Below are positions 9,174 to 18,693 of a stretch of DNA of 64,000 nt, piece after piece; the first letter of the stretch is position 1; every line of letters begins with the position of its first letter. This DNA is from an uncultured Rhodopila sp. GTDB lineage: Bacteria; Pseudomonadota; Alphaproteobacteria; Acetobacterales; Acetobacteraceae. Under the pieces are notes generated by a model that was not told the origin of the DNA, ran no database searches, and saw only the letters and a list, made by a program, of their open reading frames with translations. Both the position numbers and the translations under genes were made by a program. Where the stretch lies: the NCBI GenBank assembly GCA_903851415.1, contig CAINOE010000116.1:1-64000 (forward strand). Direction: 5' to 3'.

Positions 9174-9698
9174 TTACGACGTTGCCGCATCCGGCGCGGC
9201 GGTAACCGCTCGGGCATGGCCCGCCAGAGCCTCCCGCAGCGCTTCCTCTTTCGTGTGGTCGAATGACGTCCGCATCACGGTACCGCCGACGCCCTGGAGA
9301 TCGGCCAGCACCTTGTCGTCGGTCATCTTGCGGATCAGCAGAAACAGTCCGGCTCCGCCGGGCGGCAGCGCCCGGGCGGCATCCTTCATGAAATTGTCGT
9401 CGATGCCGGCATCGGCGAACGCTCCGCCGGCGGCTCCGGATGCCGCGCCGATGGCCGTGCCGACCAGCGGCATCAGGAAGATGAAGCCGATCAGGGTGCC
9501 CCAGAAGGCGCCGGACAAAGCGCCGGTGGCGGTGAGGTTGACCATCTGGTTCAGCTTGACGCGCCCCTTCTCGTCCTTCACGGCGATCACGGCGTCGCCG
9601 AGTTCGATCAGATACTCCTTCTGCAGGCCAAGGATCCGTTCGCGGACCTCTTCGGCTTTCTGCTCATTGGGGAAGGCAATAAAAACCAGGTCGCTCAT
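9174..9698 (-). CDS. DUF1269 family membrane-associated protein
   Basis: A 174-residue protein matching the DUF1269 pattern: an N-terminal MSDLVFIAFPNEQKAEEVRERI segment, a small-residue-rich central region forming two hydrophobic stretches around residues 57-95 (GALSGAFWGTLIGFIFLMPL, then GAASGAAGGAF), and a C-terminal ALPPGGAGLFLLIRK block. The function of the family is unknown. It is transcribed alone and is convergent with tam. Confidence 0.85.
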   Translation of the reverse strand: MSDLVFIAFPNEQKAEEVRERILGLQKEYLIELGDAVIAVKDEKGRVKLNQMVNLTATGALSGAFWGTLIGFIFLMPLVGTAIGAASGAAGGAFADAGIDDNFMKDAARALPPGGAGLFLLIRKMTDDKVLADLQGVGGTVMRTSFDHTKEEALREALAGHARAVTAAPDAATS

Positions 9699-9901
9699 GC
9701 CAGTGTTCCCACCTTATGACGTTAGTATGACACAATGAAGACGTATCGGGACTTCACGTACGCTTCCGTTTTATCTTAGTCTTTGCCGGCCGTATTGGTC
9801 GAGACAATACCGGAGATACGGCAGTACCGCGACCGGGGCTACCGGCACAGTGACTGAGTGCCCGCTTGCGATCCCGGCCAGATCGGAGGCGTCCCGAGAA
9901 G

Positions 9902-11143
9902 ATGGCCATTCACCGCCGCGCAAGCGGCGAAACCACCGGCAGCCTGCTCCGATCGATGCCGTTCTGGCCGCTGGCCGCCACGCTGGCGGTTCAAACCCTG
10001 GCAACGATGGCGCTTTATTCCGTCCCCGCCGTGGCCCCGGAGGTGGCGCGGGACCTGAATGTCAGCGGCACTCTGGTGGGCGGCTTCGTCGCCACGGCGT
10101 ACGGCGTCGGCATCCTGTCCGCGCTGGTGTCGCCTGGACTGGTATTGAGATATGGCGGCGCGCGGGCGACGCAGGCTGTCCTTTTGGCCGCCGCTTGCAT
10201 GCTGCTGCTCGCCGCGCGAGGCAACGGCGTCACCGGCCTCGCATTGTCCGCCGCCGTCCTCGGGATTGGCTACGGCGCGGCGGCGCCGGCCAGCACCCAT
10301 TTGCTCGTGCCCCGGACTCCCCGGCCGGTGTTCAACCTTGTCATGTCGCTGCGCCAGATTGGCGTGCCTCTCGGTGGCGTGCTGGCCGCGCTGATCCTGC
10401 CGCCGTTAGCGCTGGCGCTCGGCTGGCGCCCGGCCCTGATGTTGGAGGTCGGCCCCGTCCTGCTGCTGGCCGTCCTGATGGAGTTTCCCCGCCGCCGGTG
10501 GGACAGCGAGCGCGAACCCGGACGCCGCGTGTTTGGTTCGGCGCTGCTGCAACCCTTCGCCCTGCTGGCAGACTCGCGCTTCCGGCGTCTGTCGGTCGCC
10601 GCGTTCGTTTATGCCGGACTGGCCCTGTGCCTGACCGCTTTCATGACGGTGCAACTCACGACGGTAGCCGGGCTGCCGCTGGTGCAGGCGGGACAAATCC
10701 TCGCCGCGTATCAAATCGCCGGCTCGATCAGCCGCCCGGTCTGGGGCTGGATCGCCGATCGGCTGCTGTCGCCGGCGCGGACGCTGGCGGTGCACGGAGT
10801 GGGGATGGCGGCGAGCGCCTGCCTGACCGGGTTCTATAGCAGCGCGTGGCCAGCGTGGGCGGTGCTGGCGAACGCAATGCTGGCGGGATGCACAGCCGGC
10901 GGATACACCGGCGTCGCCTATGCCGAGTATGCCGCGCTCGGCGGGGCGCGGCGGACCGAGGCAACCGGTCTGGGCACGGCGATCCTGTTTGCCGGGGGCA
11001 TGGCGGCGCCACCGCTGTTCGCCGTGGCGGTTACCGCGTCGGGCGGATATCGCACGAGCTATCTGATTGCTGCGGCCGCCGCGTTGGCCAGCGGCGTATT
11101 GCTGGCGCTGCCGCGACGGGAACATGGAGCTGGAGCGGCATAA
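9902..11143 (+). CDS. MFS transporter
   Basis: Major facilitator superfamily permease of about 413 residues with roughly 12 hydrophobic helices. Its GSISRPVWGWIADRLL segment fits the cytoplasmic MFS loop motif, and VMSLRQIGVPLGGVLAAL resembles the CynX/NimT-like cyanate-type branch. The substrate cannot be read from sequence. The ATG at 9902 is preferred over an in-frame TTG at 9866, but neither has a strong ribosome site. It is convergent with the next gene, with a palindromic element in the gap. Confidence 0.85.
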   Translation: MAIHRRASGETTGSLLRSMPFWPLAATLAVQTLATMALYSVPAVAPEVARDLNVSGTLVGGFVATAYGVGILSALVSPGLVLRYGGARATQAVLLAAACMLLLAARGNGVTGLALSAAVLGIGYGAAAPASTHLLVPRTPRPVFNLVMSLRQIGVPLGGVLAALILPPLALALGWRPALMLEVGPVLLLAVLMEFPRRRWDSEREPGRRVFGSALLQPFALLADSRFRRLSVAAFVYAGLALCLTAFMTVQLTTVAGLPLVQAGQILAAYQIAGSISRPVWGWIADRLLSPARTLAVHGVGMAASACLTGFYSSAWPAWAVLANAMLAGCTAGGYTGVAYAEYAALGGARRTEATGLGTAILFAGGMAAPPLFAVAVTASGGYRTSYLIAAAAALASGVLLALPRREHGAGAA

Positions 11144-11185
11144 AGGGCATCGGATTGCGGCGGCGGAAACCGTCTCCCTCCTTTC

Positions 11186-11213
11186 GTCATGGCCCGGCAA
11201 GCTGGGCCATGAC
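11186..11213. repeat. Dispersed palindromic element, copy 2
   Basis: Arms GTCATGGCCC (11186-11195) and GGGCCATGAC (11204-11213) enclose an 8-nt loop. It lies between the convergent MFS and aldo/keto reductase genes, where it could terminate transcription from both sides. Confidence 0.75.
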
Positions 11214-11227
11214 AAATCAGTGAACCC

Positions 11228-12181
11228 TCAACGCGGCTTGCTGACCTCATCCAGCTTCCGGATCGAATCCTCATCAAGCTCGATCTCGGCAGCCTCGATC
11301 AGGTCCGCGAGCTGATCCAGGTTGGTGGCGCTTGCTATCGGCGCCGTAACGCCCGGCCGGGCGATCAGCCAGGCCAGCGCGATCTGGCCCGGCCTGGCTT
11401 CATACCGTTCCGCCACTTCATCCAGCGCCTTCAGCACGCCGAACCCGTAATCGTTCAGGTATTTCTCAACCCGTGGCCCGCGCGTGCGCCCCGCGACATC
11501 CGCTTTCGCGCGATACTTTCCGGTCAGGAACCCACTGGCGAGCGAGTAATACCCGATGACGCCAACCGTCTCCGCCAGGCACAGGTCTTCCAGCGGACCT
11601 TCGAATTCCGCCCGCTCCACCAGGCTGTACAGCGGCTGCAGACTTTCATATCGCGGCAGCCCGTTTTCGCTGCTTATCCTTAACGACTCGCCCAGCCGAT
11701 CGGCTGAGAAGTTCGAAGCGCCGATCTCGCGAACCTTGCCCTGTTCGATAAGGTCGGCAAACGCCGATAAAGTTTCCTCCACCGGTGTTTCGGGATCGTC
11801 CCGATGGGACTGGTACAGGTCGATATGATCGGTCTGCAAGCGCCGCAGCGACTCCTCCACGGCGGTTTGGATATAGGCCCGGGAAAGCCCCTTCCTGTCC
11901 GGCCCCATTTCCAACCCGAGTTTGGTAGCCAGCACCACCTTGTCCCGGTTGCCGCGCGCTTTCAGCCAGTTGCCGATGATCGTCTCCGACTCGCCGCCGC
12001 TGTTGCCTTGGTGCCAGCGGGAGTAGACGTCGGCCGTGTCCAGGAAATTGAACCCGGCATCCAGCCAGGCATCCAGAAGGGCGAAGGAGGTCGCCTCATC
12101 CACCGTCCAGCCGAAGACATTGCAGCCAAAGGTTATCGGCGGGATTTCCAGCGATGATCGGCCGAGTCTGCGCTTTTCCAT
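11228..12181 (-). CDS. Aldo/keto reductase
   Basis: NADPH-dependent oxidoreductase of the aldo/keto reductase superfamily, 317 residues. The catalytic tetrad is visible: Asp and Tyr in LDTADVYSRW, Lys in VVLATKLG and His in LYQSHRDDP; the cofactor region EIGASNFSADRL is also present. The start at 12181 (MEKRRLGRSSLEIPPITFG) matches family N-termini; the open frame continues 89 codons upstream without conserved sequence. The physiological substrate is unknown. Confidence 0.9.
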   Translation of the reverse strand: MEKRRLGRSSLEIPPITFGCNVFGWTVDEATSFALLDAWLDAGFNFLDTADVYSRWHQGNSGGESETIIGNWLKARGNRDKVVLATKLGLEMGPDRKGLSRAYIQTAVEESLRRLQTDHIDLYQSHRDDPETPVEETLSAFADLIEQGKVREIGASNFSADRLGESLRISSENGLPRYESLQPLYSLVERAEFEGPLEDLCLAETVGVIGYYSLASGFLTGKYRAKADVAGRTRGPRVEKYLNDYGFGVLKALDEVAERYEARPGQIALAWLIARPGVTAPIASATNLDQLADLIEAAEIELDEDSIRKLDEVSKPR

Positions 12182-12341
12182 CTTCAACCCCGTGGTTCCA
12201 AAAGATGACGCTAGCGGACCCGGACCATAGCGCAACCGCCGGGGGTGTGCACCAGCGGGGTGCCATTGCGGTTCAACCGTTGCAGAGATACGACTGACTC
12301 GCCGCGATCGGAGCGGCGGACCGCCCAACGGAGACCCGTCC

Positions 12342-12866
12342 ATGCGCATTGCCGCCGCCGCGATCGTCGCCATTCTCGCTGCTCCGGCGGCCCACGCCCA
12401 GGCGCCTGCTGCGCCGCCTCCGGTCCCCGAGGTCATGCCCTTCGACATCTCCTATGGTCAGCCCATCGGCCTGGACCTGGCGAACAAGGCGATTGCGGCA
12501 GCGGAGGTGGAAGCCAAGAAACACAACTGGAAGATGTCGATCTCGGTGGTCGGTCCGGCAGGGTATCTGGTGGCGCATGCGACCATGGACGGGACGCAAT
12601 ACGCCTCGATCGAGATTTCGCAGGTCAAGGCCCGCACCTCCGCGCTGTTCCGGCGGCAGACCAGCGTGTTCCAGAACGGCGTCAACAGCGGCGGCACGCC
12701 GGCGCAGCTTAGCCTTGTGGCGGTCGGCGGCGGAGTGGCCAGCGAGGGCGGGTTCCCGATCGTGGTGGACGGCAAGCTGATTGGAGCCATCGCCGCCAGC
12801 GGCGGACTCTCCAGCCAGGATGCCGTGACGGCGAAGGCCGGACTCGATGCGATAACGGTAAAATAG
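12342..12866 (+). CDS. Secreted HbpS/GlcG-like heme-binding family protein
   Basis: A 174-residue protein with a clear signal peptide (MRIAAAAIVAILAAPAAHA, cleavage near residue 19-20) and a DUF336/GlcG-HbpS domain: LDLANKAIAAAEVEAKK, ISVVGPAGYLVAHATMDG, and GGGVASEGGFPIVVDGKLIGAIAASGG. Family members bind heme or small organic molecules, so a periplasmic binding or sensing role is plausible. It starts 160 nt from the divergently oriented aldo/keto reductase and precedes gpmI by 78 nt. Confidence 0.85.
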   Translation: MRIAAAAIVAILAAPAAHAQAPAAPPPVPEVMPFDISYGQPIGLDLANKAIAAAEVEAKKHNWKMSISVVGPAGYLVAHATMDGTQYASIEISQVKARTSALFRRQTSVFQNGVNSGGTPAQLSLVAVGGGVASEGGFPIVVDGKLIGAIAASGGLSSQDAVTAKAGLDAITVK

Positions 12867-12944
12867 ATACTTCTTAGCTTGTCTGCTACGCCCTGCGACG
12901 CTAGGCAGAAGCCAGAGCCTCAGGCAGATAAGGAACACGCACCC

Positions 12945-14483
12945 ATGGCAACCCGACCGGTAATGCTGGTGATCCTCGACGGCTTCGGCTGGCGCGAGGA
13001 CTCCGCCGATAACGCCGTGCGTCAGGCGAAGACCCCCAACTTCAGCGGCCTCTGGAAGTCCGGCGCGCATGCCTTCCTGCACACCTCCGGCCGCGATGTC
13101 GGCCTGCCGGACGGGCAGATGGGCAACTCCGAGGTCGGGCATCTCAACATCGGCGCCGGCCGGATAGTGAAGCAGGAACTGGTGCGCATCGGCGATGCCG
13201 TCGAAGATGGCAGCATCGCCGAGGCGCCGGCCTTCATCGAACTGGTAGCGGCGCTGAAGCAATCCGGCGGGACCTGCCACCTGATGGGCCTGATGTCGCC
13301 GGGCGGCGTGCACTCACACCAGGACCATGCCGCCGCGCTGGCGCGCTATCTGCACGAAGCCGGCGTCAAGACGGTGGTGCATGCCTTCACCGACGGACGC
13401 GACACCCCGCCGCAATCGGCCGGCGAAGACCTCAAGCGCCTCGCCGCCGCTCTGCCGGCTGGCGTTACGGTCGGCACCGTCATCGGCCGCTACTGGGTCA
13501 TGGACCGCGACAAGCGCTGGGACCGCGTCTCCCGCGCCTACGCCGCCCTGGTGGAAGCCGACGGTGCCCGTTTCGCCTCCCCCGCCGCCGCGATCGAGGC
13601 TGCCTATGCCGAGGAGAAATACGACGAGTTCGTGCCGCCCTCGGTCATCGGCGACTATGCCGGGATAAAAGACGGCGACGGCATCCTGTGCTTCAACTTC
13701 CGCGCCGATCGGGTGCGCGAGATCCTGGCCGCGCTGCTGGATCCGGCGTTCGACGGCTTCCCCCGCCGGCATGTGCTGAAAATCGCCGCGGCAGCCGGCA
13801 TGACGCATTATTCCGATGCGCTGGCGCCTTTCCTCGGCGTGCTGTTCGCCCCTGAGACGCTGCACAACATCCTCGGCGAAGTCGTCGCCAACACCGGCCG
13901 GACGCAAATCCGCATGGCGGAGACGGAAAAATACCCGCACGTCACATATTTCCTCAACGGCGGGCATGAGGAGCCTTACGCCGGTGAGGACCGCATCATG
14001 GTGCCCTCGCCGAAGGTCGCCACATATGACCTCCAGCCGGAAATGTCGGCCCCTGAACTGACCGACAAGGCAGTGGCGGCGATCGACAGCGGCAAATACG
14101 ACCTGATCGTCCTCAACTTTGCCAATCCCGACATGGTCGGCCATACCGGCGTGCTGTCCGCCGCGGTCAAGGCGGTGGAGACGGTCGATACCAGCCTCGG
14201 GCGCATCGCCGCGGCGGTCAAGGCGCAGGGTGGCGCGATGCTGGTCACGGCGGACCATGGCAATTGCGAGCTGATGAAGGATCCGGAAACCGGCGGCCCG
14301 CACACCGCGCACACCACCAACCCGGTGCCGGTGCTGCTGATGGGCGGCGGGGTTTCCTCGATCGAGGACGGGCGTTTGGCCGACATCGCGCCGACTTTGC
14401 TGGACCTGATGGGGATCCCGAAGCCGGCGGAGATGACCGGACATTCGATCATCCGGCACCAGGCAGCGCGCGCGGCGGAATAG
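12945..14483 (+). CDS. gpmI: Cofactor-independent 2,3-bisphosphoglycerate mutase
   Basis: Interconverts 3- and 2-phosphoglycerate in glycolysis and gluconeogenesis using two metal ions and a phosphoserine intermediate. The 512-residue protein carries the metal-binding [12 protein letters not shown] start, the serine nucleophile in [37 protein letters not shown], and the C-terminal VTADHGNCE metal site. The ATG at 12945 starts the conserved region; the upstream 22 codons of open frame are not conserved. Confidence 0.96.
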   Translation: MATRPVMLVILDGFGWREDSADNAVRQAKTPNFSGLWKSGAHAFLHTSGRDVGLPDGQMGNSEVGHLNIGAGRIVKQELVRIGDAVEDGSIAEAPAFIELVAALKQSGGTCHLMGLMSPGGVHSHQDHAAALARYLHEAGVKTVVHAFTDGRDTPPQSAGEDLKRLAAALPAGVTVGTVIGRYWVMDRDKRWDRVSRAYAALVEADGARFASPAAAIEAAYAEEKYDEFVPPSVIGDYAGIKDGDGILCFNFRADRVREILAALLDPAFDGFPRRHVLKIAAAAGMTHYSDALAPFLGVLFAPETLHNILGEVVANTGRTQIRMAETEKYPHVTYFLNGGHEEPYAGEDRIMVPSPKVATYDLQPEMSAPELTDKAVAAIDSGKYDLIVLNFANPDMVGHTGVLSAAVKAVETVDTSLGRIAAAVKAQGGAMLVTADHGNCELMKDPETGGPHTAHTTNPVPVLLMGGGVSSIEDGRLADIAPTLLDLMGIPKPAEMTGHSIIRHQAARAAE

Positions 14484-14503
14484 GCGGACCGGAGGACCTT
14501 CCG

Positions 14504-14977
14504 ATGACGGAAACCCGCCCGCCGGTGCCCCCGTTCACCCGGGAAACCGCCATCGCGAAGGTCCGTGCCGCCGAGGATGGCTGGAACTCCTGCAATTCGG
14601 AACGAGTCTCGCTGGCCTATACCGAGGACAGCAAATGGCGGAATCGCTCCGAGTTCCTATCCGGCCGCGCCGAGATCGTGGCCTTTCTGACGCGCAAGTG
14701 GAACCGCGAGCTCGAATACCGCCTGATCAAGGAGCTTTGGGCCTTCGCGGGAGACCGGATCGCGGTTCGCTTTGCCTATGAATACCGCGATGATTCGGGA
14801 AACTGGTTCCGTGCCTATGGGAACGAAAACTGGGAATTCGACCCGCACGGCTTGATGCGGGTCCGCCACGCCAGCATCAACGACCTGCCGATCGGCCCCG
14901 GTGCACGGCTGTTTCATTGGGACCGCGGCGGTCCGCGGCCGGCGGATCATCCCGGACTGAGCGCCCTCGGGCTGTAG
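14504..14977 (+). CDS. DUF1348 (SnoaL/NTF2-like) protein
   Basis: A 157-residue NTF2-like fold protein of the DUF1348 group: [66 protein letters not shown] and [13 protein letters not shown] are the family hallmarks. GGAGG lies 8-9 nt before the ATG. It begins 20 nt after gpmI and is probably co-transcribed with it. No catalytic role is established for the family. Confidence 0.85.
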   Translation: MTETRPPVPPFTRETAIAKVRAAEDGWNSCNSERVSLAYTEDSKWRNRSEFLSGRAEIVAFLTRKWNRELEYRLIKELWAFAGDRIAVRFAYEYRDDSGNWFRAYGNENWEFDPHGLMRVRHASINDLPIGPGARLFHWDRGGPRPADHPGLSALGL

Positions 14978-15217
14978 ACGGGATCGCTTGCACCCCGGCG
15001 GCATGAAGCACCTTTAACGCATCGGAACCGTGCGTTGATCCCGCTGGCGCTGAATAGCAATCCCGTGTGCTGGTCACACCGGCCGGCGTTCCGCGCTGCG
15101 GGCGGGCCCGAGACGCTTGCATTCATCGCCGATTCAGGCGTGTCTTATACTCCCGGCCCCGCCGTCACCCCGAGTCGCCACCGCTTCCCCCCAGCCACCC
15201 GAGGTCGCCCAGTCTCC

Positions 15218-18200
15218 ATGCCGACGCCGTTCTCGTCCCAGGATCTCGGTCGCATCTTTGACGCCCGTGCGTTGACCCGTGGCCGCAGCCTGGGGCTGGC
15301 CGGGGCGGTTGAGGTTCGGCTCGAAGGCGACACCATCGCCGGCAGCGTGCAGGACCGGGATGCCGTTCGCACCGTGCGCATCACCCCGGCTTTGCTCGGA
15401 CGCCGGGTGATGTTCGACCATCGCTGCGATTGCGGCGCCCCCGGGTGCGCGCACCTGGCCGCGGCGGCGTTCGCCGCGCTCGATCGCTTCCCGGTGCTGC
15501 GCAAGCCGGAACAGCAGACGTTCCTCGACACGCTGACCACCCCGGCTCCGGAAAAGGAGCGGCAGCGGGTGGTGTTCGAACTCGCACCCGCCGAACCGCC
15601 TTACGCCTGTATCGTCACCACCGTCCTGATCGGGGAACGCAGCGGCGCCGCCACGCCGACGACGCCGCACCGGATCGCCGCGGATGACAATGCCGACGCC
15701 AGGCTGCGCGATCTGGCCTATCTGCTGGGCGAGGGGAACGAGGCCCGCACCGGCATCCCGGCGGCGCTGGTGGTGGATGTCCTCGACGCGCTGATCGAGA
15801 CCGGACAGGCCCGCTGGCATGGCGGAGGAAAGCGGCTGGTCAAGGGTGAAACGCGCTTTTTCCCCTCGGCCGCCGCCGCCACGCTACCGCCCCGGTCCGG
15901 CGTCATCGTCGCCGACTCCGGCCCCTGGTACATCGATGCCCTCTCCGGCGCCGTCGGCCGCATCCGCATCCAGGCTGCCGCCGCGCCGCCCCGGCCGGCG
16001 CCGATCGCATCGCCGCCCGCGCGAGGTTCTTTCGAACCGTCCCGCCGCCGCCCCGCCGTCCCCGCCAGCACCGAGCAGGTCATAGCCGATCGGCCGATGA
16101 CGCCGGTGGTGCGGCTGACGCGGTTTCCGTGCCCGGATGAATACGGCAGGATGCAGACGCTCGACGCCCTGCTGGTGGAGTTCGACTACGACGGCGCGGT
16201 CATACCCTCCGACGACGAACGCCAGTTCGTGCGTGTCGAGGAGCCGGGCGGCCCGGTCTTCGTGCGGCGCGACCGCAAGGCGGAGACCGCGGCATTGGAC
16301 GCGATCCGGCAGGACGGGCTGGTGCAGATGCGGATGGCGACCGGCAAGTCGGCCAAGGGCCGCATGGTGTTCGCCTTTCGCGGCCGGGATGCCGCGGAAG
16401 CCTGGCAGGGTTTCGTCGCCGAACGGCTGCCGGCGTTGCAGGCGCTGGGCTGGCGCAGCCTGATCGACAAGGATTTCGGCCCCCGCCTGGTCGAGTCCGT
16501 CGGCGTCTGCGACATGAAGGTGGCCGACATGCCGCGCGGCGGATTCTCGCTCGATTTCGGCATCGAGATCGAAGGTTCGCGCCATCCGCTGCTGCCCATC
16601 CTGATGCGGTTGCGGGAAAGGGGTGGGATCGCGGCGGCCCGGGTGGTGGACGGCGAGGTCGTCACCAGCCTTGATGACGGCCGCATCCTGCGGCTGCCGG
16701 CCGAGCGGATCGCCCGCCTGCTGGCGGTGATGGACGACATGATCGAGGCCGCCGGCCGCGCCACTGGCGACAAGATGGAGATGGAAGCCGCCGCGGCGCC
16801 GAACGTGCTCGATCTGGAGGATCTGGTCACCACGCGCTGGCACGACGGCTCCGCCATCGCCGCCCATGTCGCGCGCTTTCGCGCGATGGCCGATATCCCG
16901 GAGGCGCCGGTGCCCGCTTCCTTCACCGCCACCCTGCGGCCGTATCAGCAGCAGGGCGTGAACTGGTTGCAGCACCTGCGCGAGAACGGGCTGGGCGGGC
17001 TGCTCGCCGACGACATGGGGCTGGGCAAGACGGCGCAGACCATCGCCCATATCGTCATCGAGCACGCCGCCGGGCGGCTGGACCAGCCGGTGCTGGTGGT
17101 GGTGCCGACAAGCCTGGTGCCGAACTGGACCGCCGAACTCGCCCATTTCGCCCCCTCCCTCCGCGTCGCCGTGCTGCACGGCCTCGATCGGCATGAGCGG
17201 CGGCGCGACCTGACCGGGGTGCATGTGGTGATCACGACCTATACGGTCCTGACCCGGGATATCGAGGAGATGGCGGCGCTGGGCTGGCACATGGTGGTGC
17301 TGGACGAGGCGCAGGCGATCAAGAGCTCGACCTCCAAGGCGACGCACGCGGTGTGCCGGCTGCAGACGGCGCACCGGCTTTGCCTGTCCGGCACGCCGAT
17401 AGAAAACAACCTGGGCGAGCTGTGGTCGCAGTTCGCCTTCCTGATGCCCGGGTTGCTCGGCCAGCGCAAAAGCTTCAACCGCCGCTTCCGCGTGCCGATA
17501 GAGAAGGACGGCGACCCGGTGCGGCGGCAGCAGCTTTCAACCCGCATCCGGCCGTTCATCCTGCGCCGGACCAAATCCGCGGTGGCGACGGAACTGCCGC
17601 CGAAGCACACGATCCTGCGCCGGATCACGCTGGCGGCGGATCAGCGGGAGCTGTACGAGACGATCCGGGCGACGATGCATGAGAAGGTGACGGAGGGGAT
17701 TGCCGCGCGCGGCGTGGCGCAGAGCCGAATCCTGGTGCTGGATGCGCTGCTGAAGCTGCGGCAGGTGTGCTGCGATCCGCGCCTGGTCAAGCTGCCGTCG
17801 GCGCGGCTGACCGGGACATCGAGCAAGCTGGACGATCTGCTGGAGATGGTGGGGGAGATGATCGCGGAGGGGCGGCGGGTGCTGCTGTTCTCGCAGTTCA
17901 CCTCGATGCTGGACCTGATGAAGCCGCCGCTGGTTGAGGCGGGAATTCCGTTCGTCGAACTGCGCGGCGATACGGCGGACCGAGGGGAACCGGTGCGGCG
18001 GTTCGAGGCGGGAGAGGTGCCGCTGTTCCTGATCAGCCTGAAGGCGGGCGGCCGCGGATTGAACCTGACCTCGGCGGATACGGTGATCCATTACGATCCC
18101 TGGTGGAACCCGGCGGTGGAGGACCAGGCATCGGACCGCGCCCACCGCATCGGGCAGACGAAATCGGTGTTCGTCTACAAGCTGATCGCCGCGGACACGG

Positions 18201-18346
18201 TAGAGGAGCGGATCGTCGAGCTGCAGGAGCGCAAGGCGGCGCTGGCGACTTTGGCGCTGAGCGATGACGGGATGGCGATTCCGGCGATGGATGCCGACGA
18301 CATCGACTTCCTGTTCGGGACGACTCCGGATCTGCTGGCGGCGTAG
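15218..18346 (+). CDS. SWIM-domain SNF2-type helicase
   Basis: A 1042-residue SNF2 (SF2) ATPase. Residues about 70-80 form a SWIM zinc motif with C70, C72, C77 and H79 (CDCGAPGCAHL). The helicase core spans about 575-1030: ADDMGLGKT (Walker A, near 597), VLDEAQAIKSS (motif II, near 695), LSGTPIENN, LLFSQFTSMLDL, SLKAGGRGLNLT and DRAHRIGQTK (motif VI). Bacterial SWIM-SNF2 proteins are ATP-dependent nucleic-acid translocases with poorly defined roles. The ATG at 15218 precedes the conserved FSSQDLGRIFD segment. It is monocistronic and convergent with the next gene. Confidence 0.92.
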   Translation: MPTPFSSQDLGRIFDARALTRGRSLGLAGAVEVRLEGDTIAGSVQDRDAVRTVRITPALLGRRVMFDHRCDCGAPGCAHLAAAAFAALDRFPVLRKPEQQTFLDTLTTPAPEKERQRVVFELAPAEPPYACIVTTVLIGERSGAATPTTPHRIAADDNADARLRDLAYLLGEGNEARTGIPAALVVDVLDALIETGQARWHGGGKRLVKGETRFFPSAAAATLPPRSGVIVADSGPWYIDALSGAVGRIRIQAAAAPPRPAPIASPPARGSFEPSRRRPAVPASTEQVIADRPMTPVVRLTRFPCPDEYGRMQTLDALLVEFDYDGAVIPSDDERQFVRVEEPGGPVFVRRDRKAETAALDAIRQDGLVQMRMATGKSAKGRMVFAFRGRDAAEAWQGFVAERLPALQALGWRSLIDKDFGPRLVESVGVCDMKVADMPRGGFSLDFGIEIEGSRHPLLPILMRLRERGGIAAARVVDGEVVTSLDDGRILRLPAERIARLLAVMDDMIEAAGRATGDKMEMEAAAAPNVLDLEDLVTTRWHDGSAIAAHVARFRAMADIPEAPVPASFTATLRPYQQQGVNWLQHLRENGLGGLLADDMGLGKTAQTIAHIVIEHAAGRLDQPVLVVVPTSLVPNWTAELAHFAPSLRVAVLHGLDRHERRRDLTGVHVVITTYTVLTRDIEEMAALGWHMVVLDEAQAIKSSTSKATHAVCRLQTAHRLCLSGTPIENNLGELWSQFAFLMPGLLGQRKSFNRRFRVPIEKDGDPVRRQQLSTRIRPFILRRTKSAVATELPPKHTILRRITLAADQRELYETIRATMHEKVTEGIAARGVAQSRILVLDALLKLRQVCCDPRLVKLPSARLTGTSSKLDDLLEMVGEMIAEGRRVLLFSQFTSMLDLMKPPLVEAGIPFVELRGDTADRGEPVRRFEAGEVPLFLISLKAGGRGLNLTSADTVIHYDPWWNPAVEDQASDRAHRIGQTKSVFVYKLIAADTVEERIVELQERKAALATLALSDDGMAIPAMDADDIDFLFGTTPDLLAA

Positions 18347-18420
18347 CGTGGCCTTTGACCGAATATGGTCGTTTCGAGAGTTTTGCGACCGCTGGCGCCG
18401 CACGTAGTGGTCGAACCACC

Positions 18421-18603
18421 GCTTTATGCGCAGAGATTCTGAGATCGCAGAGAAGCATTCTTGCGCCTTCGGCAAGACCTGGCGTCGATCATACTAAGTT
18501 GCAGCGAGACGATGCCAACATCCGTGCGTTGATAATGTCCCGCCACCGAAGGTGCAAAGAATTCTCGGCGATCTCAAAATCTCCGAATCTCTGCGCATAA
18601 AGC
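18421..18603. repeat. MITE-like element with long imperfect terminal inverted repeats
   Basis: The left arm, 18421-18472, begins GCTTTATGCGCAGAGATTC. The right arm, 18546-18603, ends with the exact complement GAATCTCTGCGCATAAAGC. Further matches follow inward (TGAGATCGC, GAGAA, TTGCxCCTTCGG), separated by one short insertion. The interior is about 73 nt with no usable reading frame. The element lies in the 347-nt gap between two convergent genes and is AT-richer than its surroundings. No clear target-site duplication is visible, so a non-mobile structured convergent terminator is the alternative. Confidence 0.6.
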
Positions 18604-18693
18604 CGTAGCAGAACCAAAAATAGGACTGCGAACCGACCCCGGTTTCGGTGCGCAGTCACTTGTCCGGACCGCTAACTAACCCGCCGTGATGCG

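Noticed and set aside
15884-17374. Minus-strand open frame of 496 codons opposite the SNF2 helicase gene
   Set aside because: Composition is typical of an antisense shadow and the helicase motifs on the plus strand are unambiguous.
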